From: Methanolinea sp. UBA473
GTDB taxonomy: Archaea > Halobacteriota > Methanomicrobia > Methanomicrobiales > Methanospirillaceae
Direction of reading: 5' to 3'
NCBI GenBank assembly: GCA_002509495.1
Contig: DAEV01000033.1
Span: 7,589 to 22,115, forward strand
Length of the DNA stretch: 14,527 bases
Part shown: piece by piece, positions 1-6,252 of the stretch
How the letters are laid out: every line of letters starts with the position of its first letter
Position numbering within the stretch: the first letter of the stretch is position 1
The notes under the pieces: generated by a model
Database searches by the model: none
Told to the model about the DNA's origin: nothing
Seen by the model: only the letters and a program-made list of their open reading frames with translations
Position numbers and translations under genes: made by a program

Positions 1-563
1 TCCCAGTCCTGGCAGAATGGCCTTGTCCCGAAGTATTCCAGGTCATGGATGTGGATATCCCCAGAGAGGTGGTGGTCGGCAAGGTGGGGTGGGAGCTGGA
101 GAAGGTACTGTTCCTTGCTGATCTTGTCCGCTTTCTTCTTGTGCGAGGTCTCGGCATTCTCCTGGAGGTTGGCATTGTCCCTGGCCTCGAACCCCCTGCC
201 GACATCGATGGCATGGGCGTCGTATACCGGTGTCCCCACCCTGGTGCAGACGTTCCGGTACTGGATCATTCCCCGTTCAAGCAGGGTAATGTTTAAGATT
301 TCCCGGATGAGCGGGCCGCTGAGGGTATGCAGGCCCATGGACCTGATTCGCTGCTCCACCTGACGGGCGATCTCCTGGGCGGCCTCCGCGGATGCGCTCT
401 CGTACCCGTAGAAAGTCTCAACAAGCCTCGTTTCTTCCACGATCTGCCGCACGATCCGGTCCCGGTCCCATTCGAGGATATGCCCATCCGTGGTGCGGAC
501 CTGCGGCATCGCCGGGATATATACACCGTCAAGGGTGGACTGGCGCGTGTCCCGGGCTGCCAT
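1..563 (-). CDS. nrdD: Anaerobic (class III) ribonucleoside-triphosphate reductase, N-terminal part; gene continues beyond the left edge
   Basis: Makes deoxyribonucleoside triphosphates from ribonucleotides under anoxia using a glycyl radical. Only the first 187 codons are present; the catalytic core, C-terminal zinc site and glycyl loop lie off the window. Residues about 20-112 look like an ATP-cone, the allosteric nucleotide-binding domain: a DGHILEWDRDRI stretch, then LSGPLIREILN and an RNVCTRVGTPVYDAHAID segment. Residues 168-187 carry GDIHIHDLEYF followed by RPFCQDW, a block typical of archaeal and some bacterial NrdD proteins at the start of the barrel domain. The start ATG (563-561) overlaps the upstream nrdH stop by one base as TGATG, so the two genes are surely cotranscribed and probably translationally coupled. 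No frameshift is seen. The partner activase gene nrdG is not visible. Identification is from motif recognition and is strong. Confidence 0.93.
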   Translation of the reverse strand, partial: MAARDTRQSTLDGVYIPAMPQVRTTDGHILEWDRDRIVRQIVEETRLVETFYGYESASAEAAQEIARQVEQRIRSMGLHTLSGPLIREILNITLLERGMIQYRNVCTRVGTPVYDAHAIDVGRGFEARDNANLQENAETSHKKKADKISKEQYLLQLPPHLADHHLSGDIHIHDLEYFGTRPFCQDW

Positions 564-832
564 CAGGAACCCTCGATCATCTTCCGGACCTGGTCTTTCC
601 GGAGGGACCCTGCCTGGAATAACTCTGCAGAGGTGAGAAACATGGACCCTCTCTGAAGGACAGGGGCTTCCTGAACAAACACCCCGTTGATCCGGAGCTC
701 CGTCAAGGACTCTGCGGAGGAAAGGTCCCGCTCGGTATAGGAAATCTTCATATTCTTGAGATATTCCTTCAAAATATCGCAGTTCGGACAGAATTCTAGA
801 CTGTATACCACAAGTTGTAATGATTGTACCAT
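563..832 (-). CDS. nrdH: Glutaredoxin-like protein (NrdH type), electron donor for NrdD
   Basis: A small thiol-disulfide redoxin of 89 residues with a thioredoxin-like fold. The active site is C15-P-N-C18 in SLEFCPNCDILKEYL, and the conserved cis-proline is probably P57 in QEAPVL. The C-terminal half keeps the family pattern of a short strand, a turn and a final helix. A longer form from a TTG at 844 is possible, but the ATG at 832 is preferred because a GGGGGA ribosome-binding sequence (842-837) sits four bases before it. It overlaps nrdD by one base. Known for the family: in Methanosarcina barkeri a glutaredoxin-like NrdH, reduced through a ferredoxin disulfide reductase, delivers electrons to the class III reductase instead of formate. 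The tight coupling here suggests the same role, which is inference. A ferredoxin disulfide reductase gene is not in view. Confidence 0.85.
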   Translation of the reverse strand: MVQSLQLVVYSLEFCPNCDILKEYLKNMKISYTERDLSSAESLTELRINGVFVQEAPVLQRGSMFLTSAELFQAGSLRKDQVRKMIEGS

Positions 833-875
833 GGAATCCCCCAAAATGTCCGTAGAAGCTGTAATAGCTTTAATG

Positions 876-888
876 AAAAAAATATTTG
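876..888 (-). promoter_or_regulatory. Candidate TATA box of the nrdH-nrdD operon
   Basis: On the minus strand the sequence reads CAAATATTTTTT, an AT-rich TATA-like element in the 180-base divergent gap between nrdH and thpR. Initiation about 25 bases downstream would give a leader of roughly 27 bases containing the GGGGGA ribosome-binding site. A small inverted repeat (AAGCT at 856-860, AGCTT at 866-870) lies at the expected start site and could be an operator, but five base pairs is weak evidence. No equally clear TATA box was found for thpR on the other strand; TTTATTG at 943-949 is a poor candidate. Confidence 0.35.
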
Positions 889-1011
889 ACGATCCTGACG
901 GATATACTTACCAGATACAAAGGCTTTTCCAAAAATTTCGCGGTTTATTGCATTGGTTTGATGGCAGCAGGCGGAGCATGCGCGGGAGTATGATAGGGAG
1001 GTGCGGGACGG

Positions 1012-1551
1012 ATGGTGCGACTCTTCGTAGCCGTCGATCTGCCGGATGAGGTGAGAGAGAAGATCCTGCACTCGCAGCAGGAGATCGCCAAAAGCCGTGC
1101 ACGCCTTACTCTTGTAGATCCAGGGATCATCCACCTGACACTCAAGTTCATCGGGGAGATGCCGGAGGGCAAGGTCCCGGAGATCTGCGATGCGCTCCGA
1201 ACCGTCCGGAGGGATCCTTTCCAGGTCAGGGTCCAGGGGGTGGCCGGCAACAACCCAAGGCAGCCACGGGTGATCTGGTGCCGGCTTCTTGACCGGGGGG
1301 AACTCGCAGCACTCAATGCAAAGGTCGAGGAGGTACTCGCACCCCTGGGAATTCCGCGCGAGAACCGCGCGTTCCGGCCGCATGCCACGCTTGCCCGGGT
1401 CAGGGAGTTTCATAAGAGCCTGACGGAGCAGATGAAACCTCTCTGCGATACAGAGTTCGGATCGTTCACCGTCAATGGATTCACACTGAAACAGAGCACC
1501 CTTACCCCCCGCGGCCCGGTGTATGAGGACCTGATGGAGGTCTCCTTTTGA
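1012..1551 (+). CDS. thpR: RNA 2',3'-cyclic phosphodiesterase (2'-5' RNA ligase family)
   Basis: A 179-residue member of the 2H phosphoesterase superfamily, the usual length for ThpR. It opens the 2',3'-cyclic phosphate at RNA 3' ends to a 2'-phosphate; the same fold was first noted for 2'-5' ligation of tRNA halves. Both catalytic histidine motifs are intact: HLTL at residues 41-44 and HATL at 124-127. The N-terminus VRLFVAVDLPDEV and the late FTLKQSTLTPRGPVYE segment are family hallmarks. The ATG at 1012 is chosen because a strong GGGAGGTG ribosome-binding site (996-1003) lies eight bases upstream. The stop codon overlaps the start of cca, so the two RNA 3'-end enzymes form an operon. The pairing makes biological sense, since both act on RNA, and especially tRNA, 3' ends. 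Confidence 0.93.
   Translation: MVRLFVAVDLPDEVREKILHSQQEIAKSRARLTLVDPGIIHLTLKFIGEMPEGKVPEICDALRTVRRDPFQVRVQGVAGNNPRQPRVIWCRLLDRGELAALNAKVEEVLAPLGIPRENRAFRPHATLARVREFHKSLTEQMKPLCDTEFGSFTVNGFTLKQSTLTPRGPVYEDLMEVSF
1536..1550 (+). promoter_or_regulatory. Ribosome-binding site and TTG start of cca, inside the thpR 3' end
   Basis: GGAGGT at 1536-1541 lies six bases before TTG at 1548-1550. That TTG shares four bases with the thpR stop (TTGA). The site supports a non-ATG start with translational coupling: no in-frame ATG is available before the conserved N-terminal EREVLSRIRPT segment. Confidence 0.8.
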
Positions 1552-2951
1552 GATCCTTACTCGAGAGAGAGGTGCTCTCCCGCATCCGGCCCACGAAAGA
1601 AGAGGAGTCCCACATACAGGATGTCGCCCGGAAGATCCTCTCATTCGTGAAGAAGAGCGGGAAGGCTGACGCGATGATCGTGGGGTCCGTGGCACGGGGG
1701 ACATGGATCCACGGGGACCGGGACCTGGATATCTTTCTTCTCTTCGACCCGTCGCTCACGCGGGAACAACTGGAGGAGGAGGGACTCTCCCTCGCAAGAG
1801 AGATTGCATCGAAGGAAGCCTCCGGTTTCCGCGAGAAATATGCCGAACACCCCTACATCAATGCCACCATCGATAGCCTGGACGTGGATCTTGTACCCTG
1901 CTACCGCGTGGAATCCGCCTCCTGCCTCCAGAGCGCAGTGGATCGCACCCCCTTTCATACCAGGTATATCCGGGAGCGGATCCCTTCCTACCTCGACGAC
2001 GTCCTCCTGCTGAAACAATTCGCCAAGGCGGGGGGGATCTACGGATCGGACCAGATGACGGAAGGGTTCTCGGGGTATCTCTGCGAGCTCCTCGTCCTGC
2101 ATTGTAAAGGTTTCCGGCCACTCCTGGAAGCGGCCGCAGAATGGCGTCCCGGAGTGGTTCTCGACCTTGAATCCCACCAGTCGAAGAAGTTTTCAGAGCC
2201 CCTGGTCGTGGTGGACCCGGTGGACCCCGGGCGGAACGTGTCCGCTTCGGTCTCGCTCTCCCGGTTCTGCGAGTTTATCGAGCTTGCCTCGGGATACCTG
2301 TCCTGCCCCTCCCCCCGGTTCTTCTCTCCGGCCGAAGTGATCCCACTCCCACGGGACTCCCTCGAAGGTCTCCTCTCCTCGCGGGGAACATTCCTCTATG
2401 CCGTAACCTTCCGGACACCCCCTTATATCGCGGATATCGTTGTCCCCCAGCTCAGAAAAAGCCTGGAATCGATCTGCGGGCTCCTCGAACGGCATGGTTT
2501 TTCCCCGAACAGGGCAGACTGCGAGATGCACGAGGAGCGGTCGATCCTCCTCTTCGAGCTGCTTGTCGACCGGCTGCCCTCGGTCCGGCGCCATGCAGGG
2601 CCGCCCGTCTGGAACCGGGTGAATTCCGAGAAGTTCACCAGGAAATATTTCGATGCGGCGGAAGACGGCTTTTTCACCGGTCCGTTTATCGAACAGGGAA
2701 AGTACGTGGTGGAGATCAGGAGGTCGTACACCCATGCGGCCGAACTCCTCCGGTCCGGGGAGTTACTCGAAGTGGCCCTCGGCAGGCATGTCAAGATTGC
2801 CATGGAGGGGGGTTGGGAGGTCTCTTTCGGCTCTGACTGCTGGGACCCGGAATTTGCGGGTTTCCTCACCCTGTTCCTCATGAAATCATCTCCCCTCACC
2901 AGGATTCTGCGGGATCGTGAGAAAGATCCCGGCAGCGACAAGACTGGTTAA
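1548..2951 (+). CDS. cca: CCA-adding enzyme, archaeal class I tRNA nucleotidyltransferase
   Basis: Adds or repairs the 3'-terminal CCA of tRNA without a nucleic acid template. The 467-residue length matches archaeal class I enzymes. The nucleotidyltransferase signature is clear: GSVARGTW at residues 46-53, then GDRDLD at 56-61 supplying two metal-binding carboxylates (Asp59, Asp61). The third is most likely Asp114 in LDVDLVPCYR. Residues about 140-190 (SYLDDVLLLKQFAK, then YGSDQMTEGFSGYLCELL) match the central domain that positions the primer; the rest is the body and tail that grip the tRNA elbow. Position 59 is Asp where the Archaeoglobus enzyme has Glu, as far as I recall that numbering; either would serve. 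The TTG start is backed by the GGAGGT site and the overlap with thpR. The gene ends before a hairpin and T-run. Confidence 0.95.
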   Translation: MRSLLEREVLSRIRPTKEEESHIQDVARKILSFVKKSGKADAMIVGSVARGTWIHGDRDLDIFLLFDPSLTREQLEEEGLSLAREIASKEASGFREKYAEHPYINATIDSLDVDLVPCYRVESASCLQSAVDRTPFHTRYIRERIPSYLDDVLLLKQFAKAGGIYGSDQMTEGFSGYLCELLVLHCKGFRPLLEAAAEWRPGVVLDLESHQSKKFSEPLVVVDPVDPGRNVSASVSLSRFCEFIELASGYLSCPSPRFFSPAEVIPLPRDSLEGLLSSRGTFLYAVTFRTPPYIADIVVPQLRKSLESICGLLERHGFSPNRADCEMHEERSILLFELLVDRLPSVRRHAGPPVWNRVNSEKFTRKYFDAAEDGFFTGPFIEQGKYVVEIRRSYTHAAELLRSGELLEVALGRHVKIAMEGGWEVSFGSDCWDPEFAGFLTLFLMKSSPLTRILRDREKDPGSDKTG

Positions 2952-2964
2952 GGCAGGAGATTCC

Positions 2965-3000
2965 GGGATTTTCCAATCCCTCAAAAAATTATCTTTTTTT
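2965..3000 (+). terminator. Terminator after cca
   Basis: A six-base-pair inverted repeat, GGGATT (2965-2970) and AATCCC (2975-2980) around a TTCC loop, is followed by an A-rich spacer and a run of seven T at 2994-3000. The T-run alone resembles the usual archaeal termination signal. It separates the thpR-cca operon from the pilin-like block. Confidence 0.6.
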
Positions 3001-3018
3001 ATACTGCGCGATTTGATA

Positions 3019-3030
3019 CTTTTATATAAT
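3019..3030 (+). promoter_or_regulatory. TATA box of the pilin-like gene at 3058
   Basis: CTTTTATATAAT contains TTTATATA at 3021-3028, close to the archaeal TATA consensus. Initiation 25-27 bases downstream would fall at about 3050, only a few bases before the ATG at 3058. No ribosome-binding sequence precedes that ATG, so the mRNA is probably leaderless or nearly so. Confidence 0.7.
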
Positions 3031-3057
3031 GAGGATATCCAATAATCCATCATCTCC

Positions 3058-4515
3058 ATGCAGTCGATCCGCCGTGAGGAGGCACTCTCCGAAGTGATCG
3101 GGTTCATCCTGATCCTTGCACTCATAGCCGCACTCGCATCCGTGTATCTTACCTACGTTGTACCCGCCCAGGGAAGAGAGGGCGAGATAAAGCATATGGC
3201 CGGGATCAACGACCAGTTCCTTGGCTTTAAAACAGGTGTGGACTCTCTGTGGATCAACGGCCAGACCAACGTCCCGATCTCCCGGACATTCACCCTCGGC
3301 ACCCTCACGGGGGTGACCCAGGGTTCTTTCGTCGTCCCGCTCTTCCAGCCGTACGCGTCGGGGGGGATGATGGTGGTGAACGGAAGGGGCGAGAGCATCA
3401 CCATCAGTGCGGATGCGTTGGCTGTGGGATTTCCAGGCAATAACACTTACGATTCTTCACCGATTTACTACAATCCGGATAGCCTGTATTTGCAGATTTT
3501 AACGACAAATGTCACAAAAGGAGGGGGCGTCGTAATCTCTCCTGGGAACGGTGACTGGTACATCACGCTGAATATCACCCGGTTTATTAATCCCACCCCT
3601 TCTACTGCCCCGGGCGTTTTACCCACTGTGACTACGTCAGGGGGGAGTGCCAATCGAATCACCCAAATCCAGACCTGGATTAATACAATCCTAGTTCCCT
3701 GGTCAGAGAACGTCAATTCGACCTACTCGACAACCAGCGCTCTCACCATGACTCTTGTCAAGAATAATAACGCCACGTTTACCAACCTCGTAATTGCCAC
3801 AAATGTCCAGAACAACCGGCTTTATACCATCAATCTCGTGGATGATGCCTACGGGCTCTCTCCTGCACTTACTTTCCCCTTCGAGATCGAAAAACCCCTT
3901 GACAATTCCACAAGCCCCTGGATTGTCACCTATTACCCGGTAAATATAGGGTATATCCCACTGGCAGTCAACGAATCGCACCTACTCGGTTCCCTCGAAT
4001 ACCAGTCTGGCAACAACTACTGGATCCAGCAGGACTACTACTACCAGGCCGGGGGCGTGTTCCTCTCCCAGCCCGGCGACCAGGCCTCGGTGGCAAAGGT
4101 CCTGCCTCTTATCAGTGTCCAGGATACAACCGGAATCCCCTGCGTAAGGATCGTGGATGTCGCAATCAACGGTGGCGGGAACATCGGCGGCACCTCCCCC
4201 GTCCAGGTGATCAGCACGCTTAACTCCGTGATTGACAACCGGATAGGAAATTCCCTCCTGGCATCCGGTACTGCAAATTCCAGGAACGTAACCGTGAGGA
4301 TCCAGGCACAGGACAACCAGGCCGCCCAGATGTGGAACCAGACTTTTGCAAACATCAAGCGGATCAGCGGCGGCCAGAGTTATATTACGAATACGCAGGC
4401 GGGAAATACCGCCACCCTCACGATCGATCCGAACCCCTCCAGCACCGAGTACGACCTCATCTTTGATTATACAAGGGTGAACCTGACGGTGGAACTGCAG
4501 CCGGTCGCCCTTTAA
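3058..4515 (+). CDS. Large type IV pilin-like surface protein, family not recognised
   Basis: A 485-residue protein whose start is typical of archaeal type IV prepilins: a short basic leader (MQSIRREEA), then LSEVIGFILILAL and a hydrophobic helix to about residue 34. Cleavage by a prepilin peptidase would probably fall between A9 and L10. After the helix, an EGEIKHM segment and a short amphipathic stretch lead into a long ectodomain, rich in Asn, Thr, Ser and Gly, that I cannot assign. Ten N-x-S/T sequons (for example N151-V-T) suggest N-glycosylation. The region about 3430-3800 is clearly more AT-rich than its surroundings. The start has no ribosome-binding site and sits just downstream of a good TATA box. 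The stop overlaps the next pilin-like start by one base (TAATG), so the two form an operon. It could be a pilus subunit, a pseudopilin-type anchor or a sheath-linked protein; the signal segment is the firm part. Confidence 0.8.
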   Translation: MQSIRREEALSEVIGFILILALIAALASVYLTYVVPAQGREGEIKHMAGINDQFLGFKTGVDSLWINGQTNVPISRTFTLGTLTGVTQGSFVVPLFQPYASGGMMVVNGRGESITISADALAVGFPGNNTYDSSPIYYNPDSLYLQILTTNVTKGGGVVISPGNGDWYITLNITRFINPTPSTAPGVLPTVTTSGGSANRITQIQTWINTILVPWSENVNSTYSTTSALTMTLVKNNNATFTNLVIATNVQNNRLYTINLVDDAYGLSPALTFPFEIEKPLDNSTSPWIVTYYPVNIGYIPLAVNESHLLGSLEYQSGNNYWIQQDYYYQAGGVFLSQPGDQASVAKVLPLISVQDTTGIPCVRIVDVAINGGGNIGGTSPVQVISTLNSVIDNRIGNSLLASGTANSRNVTVRIQAQDNQAAQMWNQTFANIKRISGGQSYITNTQAGNTATLTIDPNPSSTEYDLIFDYTRVNLTVELQPVAL

Positions 4516-4913
4516 TGTTCATGATCCAGGATCACGCAGTCTCCGAGATCGTCGGTGCCCTTGCCCTTGTCGCGGTCATCAGCCTTGCCGTGAGCATCGT
4601 GGGGGTCGTAATCTTATCCAGCACGGAGACTGCAGAGATCCCCTCCGTGACCGTGCGGATCACCAACGTGTCCAGTACGATTTATGTGGTACACGAAGGG
4701 GGGGACTCCCTCTCCCCTGGATCCTACCGCATTTACGTGGATGGACTCGACCGGACGGGTTCGTTCTCACCCGGGGGCGGATCGACGGAGTTCAGAGCAG
4801 GGGCTCTCCTGCAGTCCGACGGTTCCTACGTGCCGTCGGGATCGTCGATGCTGGTATTCCGGCGACCGGACGGTTCCGGGGTTGTCCTTGTCACCAAGTA
4901 CTTCTCCCCCTGA
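4515..4913 (+). CDS. Type IV pilin, Pilin_N (DUF1628) family
   Basis: A 132-residue protein consisting only of an archaeal pilin module. The leader MFMIQDHA is followed by VSEIVGALALVAVISLA, a helix reaching about residue 36, with likely prepilin cleavage between A8 and V9. The globular part has the DUF1628 hallmark H60-E-G-G-D64-S-L in YVVHEGGDSLSPGSY, then a short beta-rich region ending in VVLVTKYFSP. It is translated from an ATG overlapping the preceding stop (TAATG); the in-frame ATG at 4521 is an alternative and would shorten the leader to six residues. Of the four genes here with this hallmark it is the only one lacking a linker and C-terminal head domain, so it could be the plain structural or minor subunit on which the longer relatives are modelled. 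That role is inference. Confidence 0.85.
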   Translation: MFMIQDHAVSEIVGALALVAVISLAVSIVGVVILSSTETAEIPSVTVRITNVSSTIYVVHEGGDSLSPGSYRIYVDGLDRTGSFSPGGGSTEFRAGALLQSDGSYVPSGSSMLVFRRPDGSGVVLVTKYFSP

Positions 4914-4954
4914 CCGGCCCGACCCGCCCGCCACCGCAGGGTATCCGATCCACA

Positions 4955-4963
4955 GTTATATAG
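4955..4963 (+). promoter_or_regulatory. TATA box of the pilin-like gene at 4996
   Basis: GTTATATAG, with the TTATATA core at 4956-4962, lies in the 82-base gap after the small pilin gene. Initiation about 25 bases downstream falls near 4985, giving a leader of some ten bases and no ribosome-binding site before ATG 4996. This gene therefore probably has its own promoter despite its position inside the cluster. Confidence 0.6.
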
Positions 4964-4995
4964 AGAGCGTAGGAATAGTACATTCGAGCGATCCG

Positions 4996-6225
4996 ATGCA
5001 TCCGGCTGGAGAAGAGAGGGGGGGAAATGGCAGAGAGCGTGCAGTCTCGGAGTTGATCGGGGCGATCCTCCTGGTCTCGCTCGTCATCCTTGCGATGGCC
5101 ATCGTCGCAGTCATGGTCCTGTCCCAACCTCCCCCTGAAGAGGTCCCGCACCTGAATGCGCTTGCCGGCAATTCTACCGATGCGATCTACCTGTACCATA
5201 ACGGGGGGGACTCCCTCGCAGAAGCAGCGACAATACTCTATATCAACAACGATCCTACCCCCGTGGACCACAGCCTCATCCGTGTGAAGAATGAAGACGG
5301 AACGATCGAGCAGGACAGCTGGTCGGTCACAAAGACCCCTTGGAGCGTGGGAAAGACCCTTGTCATAGTCCAGAGTTCTCCTCCCGCGAGCGTGACCCTC
5401 GTCCACCAGGGCCCTGCATCCCAGAGTCTTATCCTGAAGGCATCCTTTTCCCCGGGAGCCCCCGATCCCGCTACCTCCGCCACCACTTCCCCAAGTCCAA
5501 CAGCCACGACTCCGGTGACCACAACTGTGACCACCACCGCCACCACGACGATCCCCACCACGAATGCAACCACGCCCGTCACCACTTCCCCGACTGCGAC
5601 TCCCACTGCCAACATTACAACGACCATCACTACCCCGGTGACCACCTCCCCGACAACAAGCCCTACAACTCCGATGCCTACTTCGCCCACTCCCACTCCT
5701 ACACAAGTGGCCGGAAAAGATACGCTGTTAAATTCTGAACGAGGCGGGTACGTCGAGGACGGGAGTCAGATTGCCTTCCGGGTAAAGACGGGAAGCAGCA
5801 GCTCGGATATCACAATCGGAGGCATCCAGTACAATCTCGCAGTAGGGGATGTGATATCCCTCCTGGTCAACGAGGATAGCACGGATGTGGAGATCGATAT
5901 GAATAATAACCATATTTCCAGGTTTTCATTCCCTGATGTTTCTGTATATCGGGGAGGTGTCTTCCTGGCAAGGGGCCAGGTCAATGACATCTGGATCAGT
6001 GAATTCAGTTCCATGACCTCATCGCTGACCATCATCGTCCTTCCCCACTCACCTGTCTGGACAAATTTCGTGTTCGACGGAAATACCATTATCAATGGGG
6101 ATAATGGCCAGGGGATCGAGTTATACGACCTTATTCCGAAGACCTCGAATAGCTTCATGCGGCTTGATGTTCAGAGCACAAAAACCTACTATGATGGCGG
6201 TGCCTCAGGGTATCTGCTGATCTGA
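4996..6225 (+). CDS. Pilin-like protein with Thr/Pro stalk and shared C-terminal head domain
   Basis: A 409-residue protein in three parts. Residues 1-16 are a charged leader ending RERA, followed by VSELIGAILLVSLVILA, a type IV prepilin-like helix to about residue 43; cleavage is expected between A16 and V17. Residues about 50-152 are a Pilin_N (DUF1628) module with H68-N-G-G-D72-S-L. Residues 158-236 are a low-complexity Thr/Pro/Ser stalk, probably extended and perhaps O-glycosylated. Residues 241-409 form a domain also found at the ends of the next two proteins, with ITIGG (272-276), FSFPDVSVYRGG (310-321) and RGQVNDIWIS (326-335). The reading frame stays open upstream to 4684, but that part lies out of frame within the small pilin gene. 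ATG 4996 is chosen because it directly precedes the prepilin motif and follows a TATA box. Likely a minor pilin or pilus-linked adhesin. Confidence 0.82.
   Translation: MHPAGEERGGNGRERAVSELIGAILLVSLVILAMAIVAVMVLSQPPPEEVPHLNALAGNSTDAIYLYHNGGDSLAEAATILYINNDPTPVDHSLIRVKNEDGTIEQDSWSVTKTPWSVGKTLVIVQSSPPASVTLVHQGPASQSLILKASFSPGAPDPATSATTSPSPTATTPVTTTVTTTATTTIPTTNATTPVTTSPTATPTANITTTITTPVTTSPTTSPTTPMPTSPTPTPTQVAGKDTLLNSERGGYVEDGSQIAFRVKTGSSSSDITIGGIQYNLAVGDVISLLVNEDSTDVEIDMNNNHISRFSFPDVSVYRGGVFLARGQVNDIWISEFSSMTSSLTIIVLPHSPVWTNFVFDGNTIINGDNGQGIELYDLIPKTSNSFMRLDVQSTKTYYDGGASGYLLI
5467..5703 (+). repeat. Low-complexity Thr/Pro-coding tract
   Basis: About 79 codons, mostly ACN threonine, with CCN proline and serine in short irregular units such as TTSPTT and PTPTPT. 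It encodes the stalk of the pilin-like protein at 4996. Thr codons are mixed (ACC, ACG, ACT, ACA), so it is a degenerate, selected tract rather than a fresh simple-sequence expansion, although it could still vary in length by slippage or recombination. Confidence 0.85.
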
Positions 6226-6252
6226 AACTTCTCCTGATTCTCCACGATTCCC

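Noticed and set aside
847..1049. Open frame starting MSVEAVIALMKKIF in the nrdH-thpR gap
   Set aside because: It looks protein-like for about 40 residues, but it has no ribosome-binding site, overlaps the well-supported thpR start in another frame, and turns into an Arg/Gly-rich shadow.
796..1704. 302-residue minus-strand open frame opposite thpR
   Set aside because: thpR has both catalytic HxTL motifs, a strong ribosome-binding site and an operon partner; the antisense frame shows no recognisable motif.
4684..4995. Upstream extension of the pilin-like gene at 4996
   Set aside because: The frame is open but lies inside the small pilin gene, has no signal segment, and the TATA box at 4956 would fall within it. 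The prepilin motif directly follows ATG 4996.
5467..5703. Phase-variable simple-sequence repeat
   Set aside because: The tract is low in complexity but mixes all four Thr codons and has no long identical units, so slippage-driven switching is not supported by the sequence.
4891..5706. Long minus-strand open frames opposite the Thr-rich gene (Gly/Arg-rich or Val-rich products)
   Set aside because: They are antisense images of the ACN/CCN-rich stalk-coding DNA, with extreme composition and no start signals.
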